From NCBI GenBank assembly GCA_964524145.1, contig CAZGCA010000029.1, positions 1 to 59,827 on the forward strand: DNA of 59,827 bases, written 5' to 3'. Of this stretch, positions 32,633 to 41,459 are shown piece by piece (the first letter of the stretch is position 1; each line of letters starts with the position of its first letter). This DNA is from CAZGCA01 sp964524145 (GTDB lineage: Bacteria; Hydrogenedentota; CAZGCA01). The position numbers and the translations under genes are program-made. The notes beneath the pieces are model-generated. The model did no database searches. It was given only the letters and a program-made list of their open reading frames with translations, and was not told the DNA's origin.

Positions 32633-35143
32633 CTACGAGCCGGAGAAACGTCTGCCTGTGACGGTGTATGTTGCGTTGAGCGACCGTGTTGCGCCGGGCG
32701 CGATAGGGTCCCGGTTTGGCAGCAGCTCGAGGTTGACGTGTTCCAACTCGGCGTTGTAGAAGTAGAGCAGCGACTCGAGTTCGTCGGCACGAAACTCGTT
32801 GACGAGCGTGAGCGACTTGTCGGGGATGGTGAACGCCCAGCGTTTAAGGCCTTCGGGCTCGATGTAGTCGCCGCGAGCACGCTCTTCGGGCCGTTTCTGC
32901 ACCTTGAGTTTCTTCCAACCTCGCGTGTCCTCGACCCATATGTCGGGTACGTGCTCGCCCTGCGCCCAAAACTCGGGATGGATCTTGACGTTCGGAGCGA
33001 GCGGGGCGTTCGTCGGGTTGTGCATCGTGAGAACGACCTCGAGCGTGTCGGAACCTGGTGTGAGTTTCATGGTGCGCTCGATGACAAGGCCATCCTCGAG
33101 CTCGGCCTTGATCGTCAAGCTCTTTGGCGTCTTCTCCACTACCTCGTACTCGTCTGCGACGGGATGTTCCGGTTCGGGCGTGTCGGGATCCGGAGTGATA
33201 TCCCACTCCTGCCATGTGCCCGGTCGTCGCGAGTAGGTTGTGTGACCGGTCAGAAGCTCCGTGCCGTTTCTCTTGTCGGTCCACCGGACCACCGATCCTG
33301 CCAGGGCCGGCGTCACCCATATCGCGTAATGCTCGTTTTCGAGGGTTGCGATCCTCGATTCGAGACTACGCGGCGGGGTTTTTCCGCCGATCTGTTGCAG
33401 GAAGTCTTCCATCGGGAAATAGTCTATGACGTGCGTGACACCGTAGCTTTTCATCAGGTCCCAATACTCTTCGAGCGTAAGGCTCGGCGGCCGTTCGACC
33501 CTGAAGATGTTGCCGGCAATCCGAATCCGTGGCGGGCACACAAGCGCCGCGTACTGGATCGGCAGGTAGGCCAGGCTGAGACGTTCGCGAACCTCCTCGT
33601 TTTCGACCGCCGCGAACGCTTTCTGAAACACCTTCTCGGCCTCGATAACGAATTCGTAGTCTATCCACTCGCCTCTATCGAAACAGCCCATGACAACGTG
33701 GTTGTCGAGAACTTTCTTCGTGACCATATCGATATACTCGTGTATGAACGGCGCGGCCTCCCTGTAGTACAGCTCGATAAACTCGTTCTTGAGCTTCTCG
33801 GCGTCCGCGTCGGGATTCCACAGGCACTTCACGATGATATAAGCGCGCAATTGCGCAAACTCGGACCCGTGCGATCCGGCCCCCTGCTCGAATAGCCCTT
33901 TGACGTTATGGTTGGCAAACATCTTGATATTGGGCTGCAGCACCTGGAAGTTCGGGTGCGGGGTTTGAAAGTTGTAGAAGTTGGTGGTGTAGTCCCAGAT
34001 GTAGAGCGTCTTGGCGATCTTCGACCACCCCTCGATATCATCCATGAACTCGCGGTTCTCCTTGCTGAAATCCTCCTCGAGCGGCCGGGCGAAATCGCAT
34101 TCAATGCTGCACAGACGGATGATAACGTTGTCTCTCGGTTTGATGGTTTTCGGCGCCTTTCGCGTGTACCAGTAGGCGAGCGTCTCGATGTACACGTCGG
34201 GGAACTCCTTGCCGATCTCGTCCGCGACACGGTTGACGAACGGCAACAGAGAGCCCATCGGCGTGCCTTCACGATCATCCAGCGCCTTGCAGGCGTCGCA
34301 CTCGCAGTTGTTGACGCAGTCCATCTGCGACACGCTCCAGATCTTCTTGCTCGGGTTGGCCTTGATTCGTCTGCGCAACTCGTCCACAACGATCTTCGGC
34401 AGGTCCGGGTTCGTGAGACAAAGCTGGGCGGCTTCCTGCCACCGTTCACCGGAAAGGTTGAGCACGGCTTTCCGTTCGCCGTCGACGAGCGCATAGTACT
34501 CCGGATGGTCGTGAAAATACTTCTCCGGCGGCACGAGCGAGTAGAACGAGTGCACGAACAAGCCGAAGCCGGGACCTTCGGTCAGTTTGTGAGGTTTGGC
34601 AAACGAATCCTGCTGCGCGTCGATGTACGAGGTCATACGGTATTCGAACGGTGGAACGTAGCGGAACTCTATTTCCGGAAGCTCTTTCGGCGGCGCATCG
34701 GGAATGTGCGTGACGTTCGACGTCAGCCAGCGTACCCCCATATAATCCTCGAAAAACTGGTAGACGCCATACATCGTACCACGCAGTTGTCCGCCCACTA
34801 TGAGAAGGTTCTTCCCGTCGGTACGGATGCACAACCCGTCGTTGCCGAGCCCGTCGAGCTCGAGCCTGCGCAGCAACTCTTCCGGTACGCCCGCGCGACC
34901 GATCCAGACATTGACACCGTCGGCGGGCTCGTCGCTGACGCTGATGTCGGCACGCGTTGTCAGTTTCCAGTACTTCTTGAACTCCCCGGCTGCGAACTTC
35001 TCGGATTCCGACGCGTCATCGGAAACCACCACGTGGAACGATCGATACGCATCGGACCCAAGCCACGCGGCAAAACTGTTTCCGCTCACAAGCAGCGTTA
35101 GAACCACTAGGGCAGTGCTGAAATGCCGGTCAAGCCTCATCAT
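32633..35143 (-). CDS. DUF4838 secreted protein, probable glycoside hydrolase
   Basis: 836 residues from ATG 35143, with GGGAGA upstream. Residues 1-25 are a signal peptide. Residues 30-120 resemble the GH20/GH67 N-terminal alpha/beta domain (GEFKKYWKLTTRADISV, ELDGLGNDGLCIRT, GTMYGVYQFFEDYMGVRW). Residues 150-480 hold the DUF4838 barrel, including the repeat-like VSQMDCVNNCECDACKAL with four cysteines and HNVKGLFEQGAGSHGSEFAQ. The rest is sandwich-like. Family members occur in polysaccharide loci; reaction not known. Confidence 0.82.
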   Translation of the reverse strand: MMRLDRHFSTALVVLTLLVSGNSFAAWLGSDAYRSFHVVVSDDASESEKFAAGEFKKYWKLTTRADISVSDEPADGVNVWIGRAGVPEELLRRLELDGLGNDGLCIRTDGKNLLIVGGQLRGTMYGVYQFFEDYMGVRWLTSNVTHIPDAPPKELPEIEFRYVPPFEYRMTSYIDAQQDSFAKPHKLTEGPGFGLFVHSFYSLVPPEKYFHDHPEYYALVDGERKAVLNLSGERWQEAAQLCLTNPDLPKIVVDELRRRIKANPSKKIWSVSQMDCVNNCECDACKALDDREGTPMGSLLPFVNRVADEIGKEFPDVYIETLAYWYTRKAPKTIKPRDNVIIRLCSIECDFARPLEEDFSKENREFMDDIEGWSKIAKTLYIWDYTTNFYNFQTPHPNFQVLQPNIKMFANHNVKGLFEQGAGSHGSEFAQLRAYIIVKCLWNPDADAEKLKNEFIELYYREAAPFIHEYIDMVTKKVLDNHVVMGCFDRGEWIDYEFVIEAEKVFQKAFAAVENEEVRERLSLAYLPIQYAALVCPPRIRIAGNIFRVERPPSLTLEEYWDLMKSYGVTHVIDYFPMEDFLQQIGGKTPPRSLESRIATLENEHYAIWVTPALAGSVVRWTDKRNGTELLTGHTTYSRRPGTWQEWDITPDPDTPEPEHPVADEYEVVEKTPKSLTIKAELEDGLVIERTMKLTPGSDTLEVVLTMHNPTNAPLAPNVKIHPEFWAQGEHVPDIWVEDTRGWKKLKVQKRPEERARGDYIEPEGLKRWAFTIPDKSLTLVNEFRADELESLLYFYNAELEHVNLELLPNRDPIAPGATRSLNATYTVTGRRFSGS

Positions 35144-35354
35144 GGTTGTTCTCCCAAAACATTCTGTCACTGTTTGCTTTTGCAGGTATCCTTATTCTCT
35201 ATAGCGAAATCGGCTTCCACCCGCGATTGTATCCCTTTCACAATGTGCGGTTCAACGGCCTGCCTGGAGCCCTCGAGGCCGCCGAACAGTCGTTTTCTCC
35301 CGTCAAGTCTGGTACAATAGGATTGCTGCAACGATCAGACGGAGGAGAAACGTC

Positions 35355-36152
35355 GTGACTCTACGCGAGAAGGTTGCGTTCTACCTGGTTGACTGCAACA
35401 CGCCGCTGGGCAAACTGATTGACGTGGTGCTGACACTGATCAACCTGCTCGCCTGCGGTCTGTTCGTCGTGTGGACGTATCCCCATTCCGAGACCACCGA
35501 ACGGCTGCTCTACGTGGTAGAATTGGTCGTTGTTGCGATCTTCATCGTCGAGTATGCGGCACGGTTCTGGGTTGCCGAACGCAAGCTCGCATACTTCTTC
35601 AGCTTCTATGCGCTCGTCGATCTCGCGTCAATCCTGCCGGCACTGGTCACCATACGCGGGCTGAACTTTCTGCGGGTGTTCCGCGTGCTCCGCATATTCC
35701 GGTTCATCCGGTTCCTGGAGACGGAAGTCTTCTTCTTCGGCACGATAACGCGCGTGCACCTCCAGATCGTGAGAACCCTGTTCACGATCCTCGCGATAGT
35801 GTTTACGGCAGCAGGGTTCATCTACTTTGCCGAATACCGTGCGGACGATTCTCAAGTTCACACGTTTGGCGATGCCTTCTACTTCAGCGTGACTACGCTG
35901 ACGACGGTCGGGTTTGGCGACATCGTGCCGCTCACCCGGTCGGGCCGTTTGGTAACGGTGCTCATGATACTCAGCGGCGTCATTTGCATCCCGTGGCAGG
36001 CGGGGAAACTCGTGCGGCTTCTCGTAACTGCTGAGAGTGGGAAGGTGCATATTGTGTGCCCGAGCTGCGGATTGAGACATCACGACCCGGACGCCACTCA
36101 CTGCAAATCGTGCGGCGCCGTGATCTACCACGAAGTGGATGGTTCGAGCTAG
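35355..36152 (+). CDS. Voltage-gated K+ channel-like protein with C-terminal zinc ribbon
   Basis: 265 residues from GTG 35355 (GGAGGAGAAACGTC upstream). Six hydrophobic segments: S1-S4 with the positively charged S4 around RVFRVLRIFRFIRF, then a pore loop with the canonical filter TTVGFGD. After S6 (LVTVLMILSGVICIPW), residues 232-258 hold CPSCG and CKSCG (CPSCGLRHHDPDATHCKSCG), a zinc-ribbon-like four-cysteine set. A cytoplasmic zinc ribbon on a small prokaryotic Kv-type channel is uncommon and may be regulatory or for tetramer assembly. Confidence 0.88.
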   Translation: MTLREKVAFYLVDCNTPLGKLIDVVLTLINLLACGLFVVWTYPHSETTERLLYVVELVVVAIFIVEYAARFWVAERKLAYFFSFYALVDLASILPALVTIRGLNFLRVFRVLRIFRFIRFLETEVFFFGTITRVHLQIVRTLFTILAIVFTAAGFIYFAEYRADDSQVHTFGDAFYFSVTTLTTVGFGDIVPLTRSGRLVTVLMILSGVICIPWQAGKLVRLLVTAESGKVHIVCPSCGLRHHDPDATHCKSCGAVIYHEVDGSS

Positions 36153-36158
36153 GCCCGT

Positions 36159-36187
36159 TTGACACGTGGCTCTCGCGCAGGTATAAT
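36159..36187 (+). promoter_or_regulatory. Consensus sigma70 promoter
   Basis: Exact TTGACA (36159-36164), 17-base spacer, exact TATAAT (36182-36187), 62 bases before the small gene at 36249. As strong by sequence as the promoter at 16782. Confidence 0.87.
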
Positions 36188-36248
36188 GTTATTTGTGAAG
36201 GTTGTCAGAGACGGCTAAGAATCTTCTGGCTGGCCGAGGAGGAATACC

Positions 36249-36521
36249 ATGCTGGGTACGGGCGATTTGAGGGCATCGGACGGTCTGTGGAGAGAGAAAG
36301 ACAAGATACCCGTTGTTGCGATCCTCAGCGGTAACATACGTGTCGAGGGAGTAGCCCACTTGGTTCGAAACCAACGGCTGCTCGATATGCTGAACGCACC
36401 CGATCAGGATTTCATCCCGCTTACCGACGCGACAGTATATAACGGGGTTACGGGAGAGACAATCAACGCCGGGTTCATGGCAATCTGCAAGTCGGAACTC
36501 GCCTACATCATGACGAAGTAA
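36249..36521 (+). CDS. Small conserved-looking protein (DUF6812-like)
   Basis: 90 residues, preceded by GAGGAGGAATACC. A charged start is followed by VVAILSGNIRVEGVAHLVRN, then DQDFIPLTDATVYNG and FMAICKSELAYIM. This spacing of a short strand pair, FIPLTDA and a final strand resembles small beta-rich DUF6812-type proteins, but I recognise it only weakly. No signal peptide. The perfect upstream promoter argues that it is expressed abundantly. Function unknown. Confidence 0.68.
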   Translation: MLGTGDLRASDGLWREKDKIPVVAILSGNIRVEGVAHLVRNQRLLDMLNAPDQDFIPLTDATVYNGVTGETINAGFMAICKSELAYIMTK

Positions 36522-36557
36522 GCCGAGACGCGTTTTACTGTCGTCCTCGCGACAATT

Positions 36558-37928
36558 TCACCCGGCAGCGTTTTCTTCATCTTCAATCTCGCGCGTCTCT
36601 CCTACGTCACGGTCGGCTTCCCGCAACCTCTTCAACCGTTCGCCAATCTCGCGCTCATGGCCCCGGTCGGTCGGCGAGTAATACGCGCCCGGCTCGACCC
36701 CGTAGTATTGGGAGACGTACCCACCCTCGAAATCATGCGGGTAGACGTATCCCTCGCCACGCTGCAACCTTTTCGCGCCCGCATAGCCGGCATCACGCAG
36801 GTGGCGCGGCACGGGCACGGTCCGGTTCTCCTCGACATCCTTGCGAGCTGCAAGCAACCCCATGTACGACGCGTTGCTCTTAGGCGCGGTCGCCAAATAC
36901 ACGGTTGCCTGCGCCAGCGGGATCTGCGCTTCAGGCAACCCGATAAACTCGCAGATCTGCCACGTCGCGTTTGCAACGAGGAGGGCTTGCGGGTCGGCGT
37001 TGCCAACATCTTCAGCAGCCGCGATAGCTATTCTGCGCGCAATAAACCGTGGATCCTCCCCGGCGTTGAGCATCCTCGCCAGCCAATAGAGCGCCGAATC
37101 AGGATCCGACCCGCGGATGCTCTTGATGAACGCCGATATCGTGTCGTAATGTTCATCACCGGTTCCGTCGTACGCAACGGCTTTCTTCTGCATGCTCTCC
37201 TCGGCACGCTCTCGTGTGATAACGATCGTGCCCGAAGCGTCCGGTTCGGTCGACAGTATGGCAAGCTCGAGTCCCATCAACGCCTGCCGGGCGTCACCGT
37301 CGGCATACGTGGCAAAATGCTCTATCGCGTCATCAGCCACATCGATCTCGGTCTCGCCAAACCCTCGACGCGGGTTCGCAAGTGCGCGTTCGAGAACCAG
37401 CCCTATCTGTTCGTTGCTGAGCGGCTTGAGCTCGAACACACGCGACCGCGACAGAAGTGGTGATGTCAACGCAAAGAACGGGTTCTGCGTAGTCGCTCCG
37501 ATGAGTATTATCGTGCCGTCCTCGACGTCGGGTAGCAGCGCGTCCTGCTGGGCACGGTTGTAGCGGTGTATCTCGTCGATGAAGACTATCGTGCGTTTGT
37601 CGTGGACCACCCGGCGTTGCTTGGCAGTCTGAATTGTCTCCCTGACGTCCTTGACACCGGAAGTGACCGCGTTGAGCACCTCGAACCCCGCCGACGTGCG
37701 CCGCGCAATGATCCTCGCAAGTGCGGTTTTGCCGGTACCGGCAGGGCCGTACAGTATGAGCGACGATATCTTGTCGGACTCTATGGCGGTGCGCAACAGC
37801 CTTCCCGGACCGAGTATGTGTTCCTGCCCGACAAACTCGTCAAGATCCCGCGGCGCGACACGTCGTGCGAGCGGCCAATCCTGCCATTTCGACCGTTCCC
37901 GCTCGAACAGGTCTCGTGTCTCGGCCAT
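36558..37928 (-). CDS. rarA: Replication-associated recombination protein A (AAA+ ATPase)
   Basis: 456 residues. Walker A YGPAGTGKTALARI, Walker B TIVFIDEIHRYNRAQQD, and sensor GATTQNPFFALTSPLLSRSR match RarA/MgsA, which acts at stalled replication forks. The C-terminal domain (EDVGNADPQALLVANATWQ, IPLAQATVYLATAPKSN) is complete, and the family length of 430-460 fits. The N-terminal DLFERERSKWQDWPLARRV is the usual start. Convergent with the small gene at 36249. Confidence 0.95.
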   Translation of the reverse strand: MAETRDLFERERSKWQDWPLARRVAPRDLDEFVGQEHILGPGRLLRTAIESDKISSLILYGPAGTGKTALARIIARRTSAGFEVLNAVTSGVKDVRETIQTAKQRRVVHDKRTIVFIDEIHRYNRAQQDALLPDVEDGTIILIGATTQNPFFALTSPLLSRSRVFELKPLSNEQIGLVLERALANPRRGFGETEIDVADDAIEHFATYADGDARQALMGLELAILSTEPDASGTIVITRERAEESMQKKAVAYDGTGDEHYDTISAFIKSIRGSDPDSALYWLARMLNAGEDPRFIARRIAIAAAEDVGNADPQALLVANATWQICEFIGLPEAQIPLAQATVYLATAPKSNASYMGLLAARKDVEENRTVPVPRHLRDAGYAGAKRLQRGEGYVYPHDFEGGYVSQYYGVEPGAYYSPTDRGHEREIGERLKRLREADRDVGETREIEDEENAAG

Positions 37929-37940
37929 TATTCTATCCCC

Positions 37941-39008
37941 CTAACCGAAGACTATTTTCATTATCGTTTCAACCGACTCCGCGGTCCGGGTTGGAGGCTG
38001 CAGTCCGGGATAGGACTCGGCGACGCGCACGTCGTTGACGAGATCCATGTTCCGCTGGCGGACGTAGAAGAAGTTCTTCTTTCCGAGGAGGTATCGTGCC
38101 AGGTATTCCTGCTCGGTCTGGCCCGGCGTCGGCACAAAGAGCGCCTGCTTGCCCAGCTCTATCAAGTCCATGAGAGTCGAGTACCCGGACCGGCAAATCA
38201 CCATCTTCGCGCGCGACATAAGTATATCGCGTTCGGGCGGGGGCGCATAGCCATATACCTCGATACCGTCGTGGTCAACCTTCTCGGCGCGTTCCGGCGA
38301 GCCGAGCACCGCAACCACCCTGCCGGGAAGGTGCTGCGCTTGCGCCAGCACCTTGCGCTCGAAGGTGGTTCTCGACGGTTCCGGTCCGGAGATCGAGATG
38401 AAGTAGTCGATGTCCTGTTCGACGTCCTGTGGAACAAAATCAGAGAGTATCCCGACATAGGCTATCTTGTCAGTATCGAACAGCCGGAGATTGTGCGACA
38501 GGTCGCCGCTCAGATCGTTTTCCGCGTAGTCCGGTACGATGAATCTCTTGAACTTCTTGCGGAAGAAGTACTGGAAGTACTCCGTCATCAGCTCGAACGG
38601 AGCGAGCCGGTATGGCACGAGAAACCGCAACTGGTGCCCGATGAAGAACGACGGCCGGCTTGGATGAAACGCCCCGTACTTCTGGTCCGCTATGAGCAGG
38701 TCGACTCCTTCCTCATCGACTATTCTGCTGATTTGTTTGTGCTCGAGCTGGACGGCGCGAAGCATGGCGGGCAGGTACAGAGCGAACTTGACCCACAGGC
38801 CTCTTTCACCGCTGACGTACGGCACAGGATAGCCTATGCCGTTTATCATCTTGCAGCGCTGGCCGAGCTCCCGTTCGAGCAACGCGAGAGCTCGGCCAGT
38901 CGTGTAGATTACAAGATCATGGCCTTCGGCTACAAGCCTGCGCAACACCGGCAGGCTGCGCGTGGCGTGTCCGAGACCCCACGAACAAAGGCCATAGAGG
39001 ATCTTCAT
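37941..39008 (-). CDS. MurG-like (GT28-type) glycosyltransferase
   Basis: 355 residues, GT-B fold. The N-terminus GLCSWGLGHATRSLPVLRRL is the glycine-rich acceptor loop of GT28-type enzymes; the donor side shows VVAVLGSPERAE and CRSGYSTLMDLIELGKQALF followed by PTPGQTEQEYLARYL, the UDP-sugar site. It is related to MurG and to UDP-GlcNAc-type transferases for glycolipids. No signal peptide. Lies four bases after the DegP-like gene and upstream of rarA. Exact donor and acceptor not known. Confidence 0.82.
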   Translation of the reverse strand: MKILYGLCSWGLGHATRSLPVLRRLVAEGHDLVIYTTGRALALLERELGQRCKMINGIGYPVPYVSGERGLWVKFALYLPAMLRAVQLEHKQISRIVDEEGVDLLIADQKYGAFHPSRPSFFIGHQLRFLVPYRLAPFELMTEYFQYFFRKKFKRFIVPDYAENDLSGDLSHNLRLFDTDKIAYVGILSDFVPQDVEQDIDYFISISGPEPSRTTFERKVLAQAQHLPGRVVAVLGSPERAEKVDHDGIEVYGYAPPPERDILMSRAKMVICRSGYSTLMDLIELGKQALFVPTPGQTEQEYLARYLLGKKNFFYVRQRNMDLVNDVRVAESYPGLQPPTRTAESVETIMKIVFG

Positions 39009-39011
39009 TCC

Positions 39012-40457
39012 TTACTTCTTCGGCTCTTCAACCTTCAGATGCAGGATAAAGGTGTTGTCCCCGCGCTGCACGAGGATGATCACTGTTTCGCCGGGCTTGA
39101 TCTTCTTGACCATGTCGCTGAACGCCCGGGCATCCTTGACGGGTTTCCTGTCAATCTCCAGGATGACATCGCCTTCGCGGATACCGGCATGGAACCCGGC
39201 GCTTCCGGGTTCAACGTCCGTAACGACCACGCCCTCATCGAGATCGATACCCGTGCGTTCGCGCATCTCGCGTGACATATCATCCGCGCTGCGGACCCTG
39301 AGTCCCCACATCTTCTCTCTTCGTGCGACCTCAGTATCCTCCTCGCTCTCGGGCAGGGTCATCAGTTTCACACGTAACGTCTTCTCCTTGCCGTCCCTGA
39401 CGAGTTTGATCTTCACCGTGGTTCCCGGCTTCATCGAGCTGACAAGTTGCTGCAGAGCTTTTGCGTTCTCGACAGTCTCGCCGTCAACGTCTCGAATCAC
39501 GTCGTAGACTTCGATGCCCGCATCTTCTGCCGGCGTCCCGTCCATGACTTGGTTGACCAGCGCGCCGTTGTTGTCCGGGAGATCCAACTTATCGACCAAC
39601 TCCGGTGCAACATCCTCGATGGAGACGCCGAGATACGCCCGGATCACTCGTCCTTCGTTCTTCAACTGATCGAGGATCCTCGTTGCCATGTTTATTGGGA
39701 TTGAGAAACCCACCGACTGCGCAAAAGGAGCCATGGCAGTGTTCATGCCGATAACCTCCCCTCTTATATTGACGAGGGGACCGCCGCTGTTGCCCATGTT
39801 TATCGGAGCGTCCGTCTGGATGAAATCCTGGTACTGCAGCACCGGTCTCAACTCCCCCAGACTCCGTCCGATAGCGCTAATGTGGCCAACAGTAACCGTT
39901 CCTTCAAGCCCCTTTGCGCTGCCGATTGCAATTGCGAACTGCCCGACCTTGATCTCGTCCGAATCTCCCAGCTTGGCCACGGGAAGATCCTTGCCTGCGT
40001 CGATCTTGAGCAAGGCGATGTCGGTCTTCGGGTCCCGCCCCGCGACTTCCGCTTCGAACGTGCCGCGGTCCGCCACCTTCACGGATATCTTGTCCGCACC
40101 TTCGACGACGTGGTTGTTCGTGAGGATATAGCCGTCCTTCTCGACTATGAACCCGGAACCTTCGTGCATCTCGAACCGCCGCGGCTGTGGCCCAGGTTGC
40201 CCAAAAAAGCGGAACTGGTCCATCAGATCCCGCAACGGATGCCCCTCCGGTATGACGGGAAGCTTGGGCTCGGCGCTGCTGTCAACACCAATGTTCACAA
40301 CTGCAGGCAGCACCTCGTCCACCACCTCGACAAAGGCGGTCTCAATCCGCTCGAGCGTTCTCAAAGGGCTTTCCGCGGCCAACGCGGCGTGTCCGCCCAA
40401 CAGGACGACCCCGGCCACAACAACCGCCACACAAACGCCATATCGCTTCGTGTTCAT
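39012..40457 (-). CDS. DegP/HtrA periplasmic serine protease
   Basis: 481 residues from ATG 40457, which has AAGGAGGT upstream; the frame to 40589 is an extension without support. Residues 1-28 are a signal peptide. The trypsin-like domain contains the triad His (ILTNNHVVEGADK), Asp (RDPKTDIALLKID) and Ser (MGNSGGPLVNIRG). Two PDZ domains follow (DGTPAEDAGIEVYDVI and GSAGFHAGIREGDVILEI), each with substrate-carboxylate loops. Complete DegP/MucD architecture. A 9-base inverted repeat lies between its start and the bat operon. Confidence 0.95.
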   Translation of the reverse strand: MNTKRYGVCVAVVVAGVVLLGGHAALAAESPLRTLERIETAFVEVVDEVLPAVVNIGVDSSAEPKLPVIPEGHPLRDLMDQFRFFGQPGPQPRRFEMHEGSGFIVEKDGYILTNNHVVEGADKISVKVADRGTFEAEVAGRDPKTDIALLKIDAGKDLPVAKLGDSDEIKVGQFAIAIGSAKGLEGTVTVGHISAIGRSLGELRPVLQYQDFIQTDAPINMGNSGGPLVNIRGEVIGMNTAMAPFAQSVGFSIPINMATRILDQLKNEGRVIRAYLGVSIEDVAPELVDKLDLPDNNGALVNQVMDGTPAEDAGIEVYDVIRDVDGETVENAKALQQLVSSMKPGTTVKIKLVRDGKEKTLRVKLMTLPESEEDTEVARREKMWGLRVRSADDMSREMRERTGIDLDEGVVVTDVEPGSAGFHAGIREGDVILEIDRKPVKDARAFSDMVKKIKPGETVIILVQRGDNTFILHLKVEEPKK

Positions 40458-40480
40458 CTCACTACCTCCTTCATTTTCCC

Positions 40481-40507
40481 GAACCGGACCTAGACTGCGT
40501 CCGGTTC
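40481..40507. promoter_or_regulatory. Perfect inverted repeat upstream of the DegP-like gene
   Basis: GAACCGGAC (40481-40489) and GTCCGGTTC (40499-40507) are perfect 9-base arms around a 9-base loop, 24 bases before the DegP ATG. A second short palindrome CCTAG-CT-CTAGG abuts it. No T-tract on the minus strand, so a terminator is unlikely; operator or 5' UTR hairpin is preferred. Confidence 0.5.
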
Positions 40508-40664
40508 CTAGCTCTAGGTTACCAAAAGGTGTCCACCAAGTAAAGAACGTCCGGCAATCGAACGTTCCGACTGCACCGTGTTCCATCACTCCTTTCTTCG
40601 CGTTACGGCCGGCAACGTGCCGCCCAACTCCTCGTATACGCCGATTCTTGCTTCCGTGTTTTCT

Positions 40665-41453
40665 TCAAATGATTTCGCAGTCCGCCGCCTGTATCCACCC
40701 GCGTTTCTGCTCCGACGGCAAGCTGATCTGGTACCACCCGTCGGCTTGTTCGACGAGGCGGAACTTCGCGCCCGAATTCAACTGGAACAACGTGGTGTAG
40801 TCTGTCCCGCCGCCGGACCTGACGTCAGTCTCGTCGTTGAGCACCACTCCGTCCTTGATCTTGAGCGATGCATACATTTTGTATGAGCACGACGAGCCGA
40901 AGACGATGGCCAGAAACACGACCAGGTATAGAGCGCGATTCACAAACGTGTGCTTCAGGTATATGCGCGATACGGCGGTTCCCCAAAGCGCCAGGTACAG
41001 CGCGGCAAAGATGAGTGTCGTCTCGAACATGCTTGTCGAGAAATGCCAGAACAGAAGGCTCCTCCAGAATCCGGGTACGGTTTCCGGGGCCAATCCATCC
41101 AGCGCTACGCTCTCGAGCAAGGCCAGGTTTGCCCTCAGGTTTGGGTCCCTCGGCATCCGCCTCAACGCGCGTTCGTAGTTCAGTTTCGCCTTGCCCAGGT
41201 CGCCGAGTTTGAAATACGCATTGCCGAGGTTATAGTACACAGTGCCGCCGGCGTCTCCGTTGTCTACGAGGCTCTGATAAAGCTCAACCGCTTTACCATA
41301 ATCCTCCTTGATGTACGAAGCGTTTGCTTCGTCGAATATCGCTCGCGGATCGTAGGGCTCGCCCGCCGCCCATACCGCGCCTGCACATAGCATATGGAGC
41401 CCGAAGAACAAGGTTGCAAATGCCGCTGCCAACACTTTATGCCTGGTACCCAA
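40665..41453 (-). CDS. batE: BatE-like TPR/SH3 membrane protein
   Basis: 262 residues from TTG 41453, six bases after the BatD stop, with AGGTAGGGA upstream. Residues 1-28 are a signal peptide; three TPR-like repeats follow (DYGKAVELYQSLV, TVYYNLGNAYFKLGDLGKAK, LNYERALRRMPRDPNL); then two membrane helices; residues 195-260 look like a bacterial SH3 domain (VRSGGGTDYTTLFQLNSGA). Last gene of the bat operon. BatE is thought to sit in the membrane with BatA/BatB; its activity is undefined. Confidence 0.82.
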   Translation of the reverse strand: MGTRHKVLAAAFATLFFGLHMLCAGAVWAAGEPYDPRAIFDEANASYIKEDYGKAVELYQSLVDNGDAGGTVYYNLGNAYFKLGDLGKAKLNYERALRRMPRDPNLRANLALLESVALDGLAPETVPGFWRSLLFWHFSTSMFETTLIFAALYLALWGTAVSRIYLKHTFVNRALYLVVFLAIVFGSSCSYKMYASLKIKDGVVLNDETDVRSGGGTDYTTLFQLNSGAKFRLVEQADGWYQISLPSEQKRGWIQAADCEII

Positions 41454-41459
41454 TCTTCC

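Noticed and set aside
36538..36555. Possible terminator hairpin TGTCG..CGACA before rarA's end
   Set aside because: Five-base stem with only AATTTC after it; too weak.
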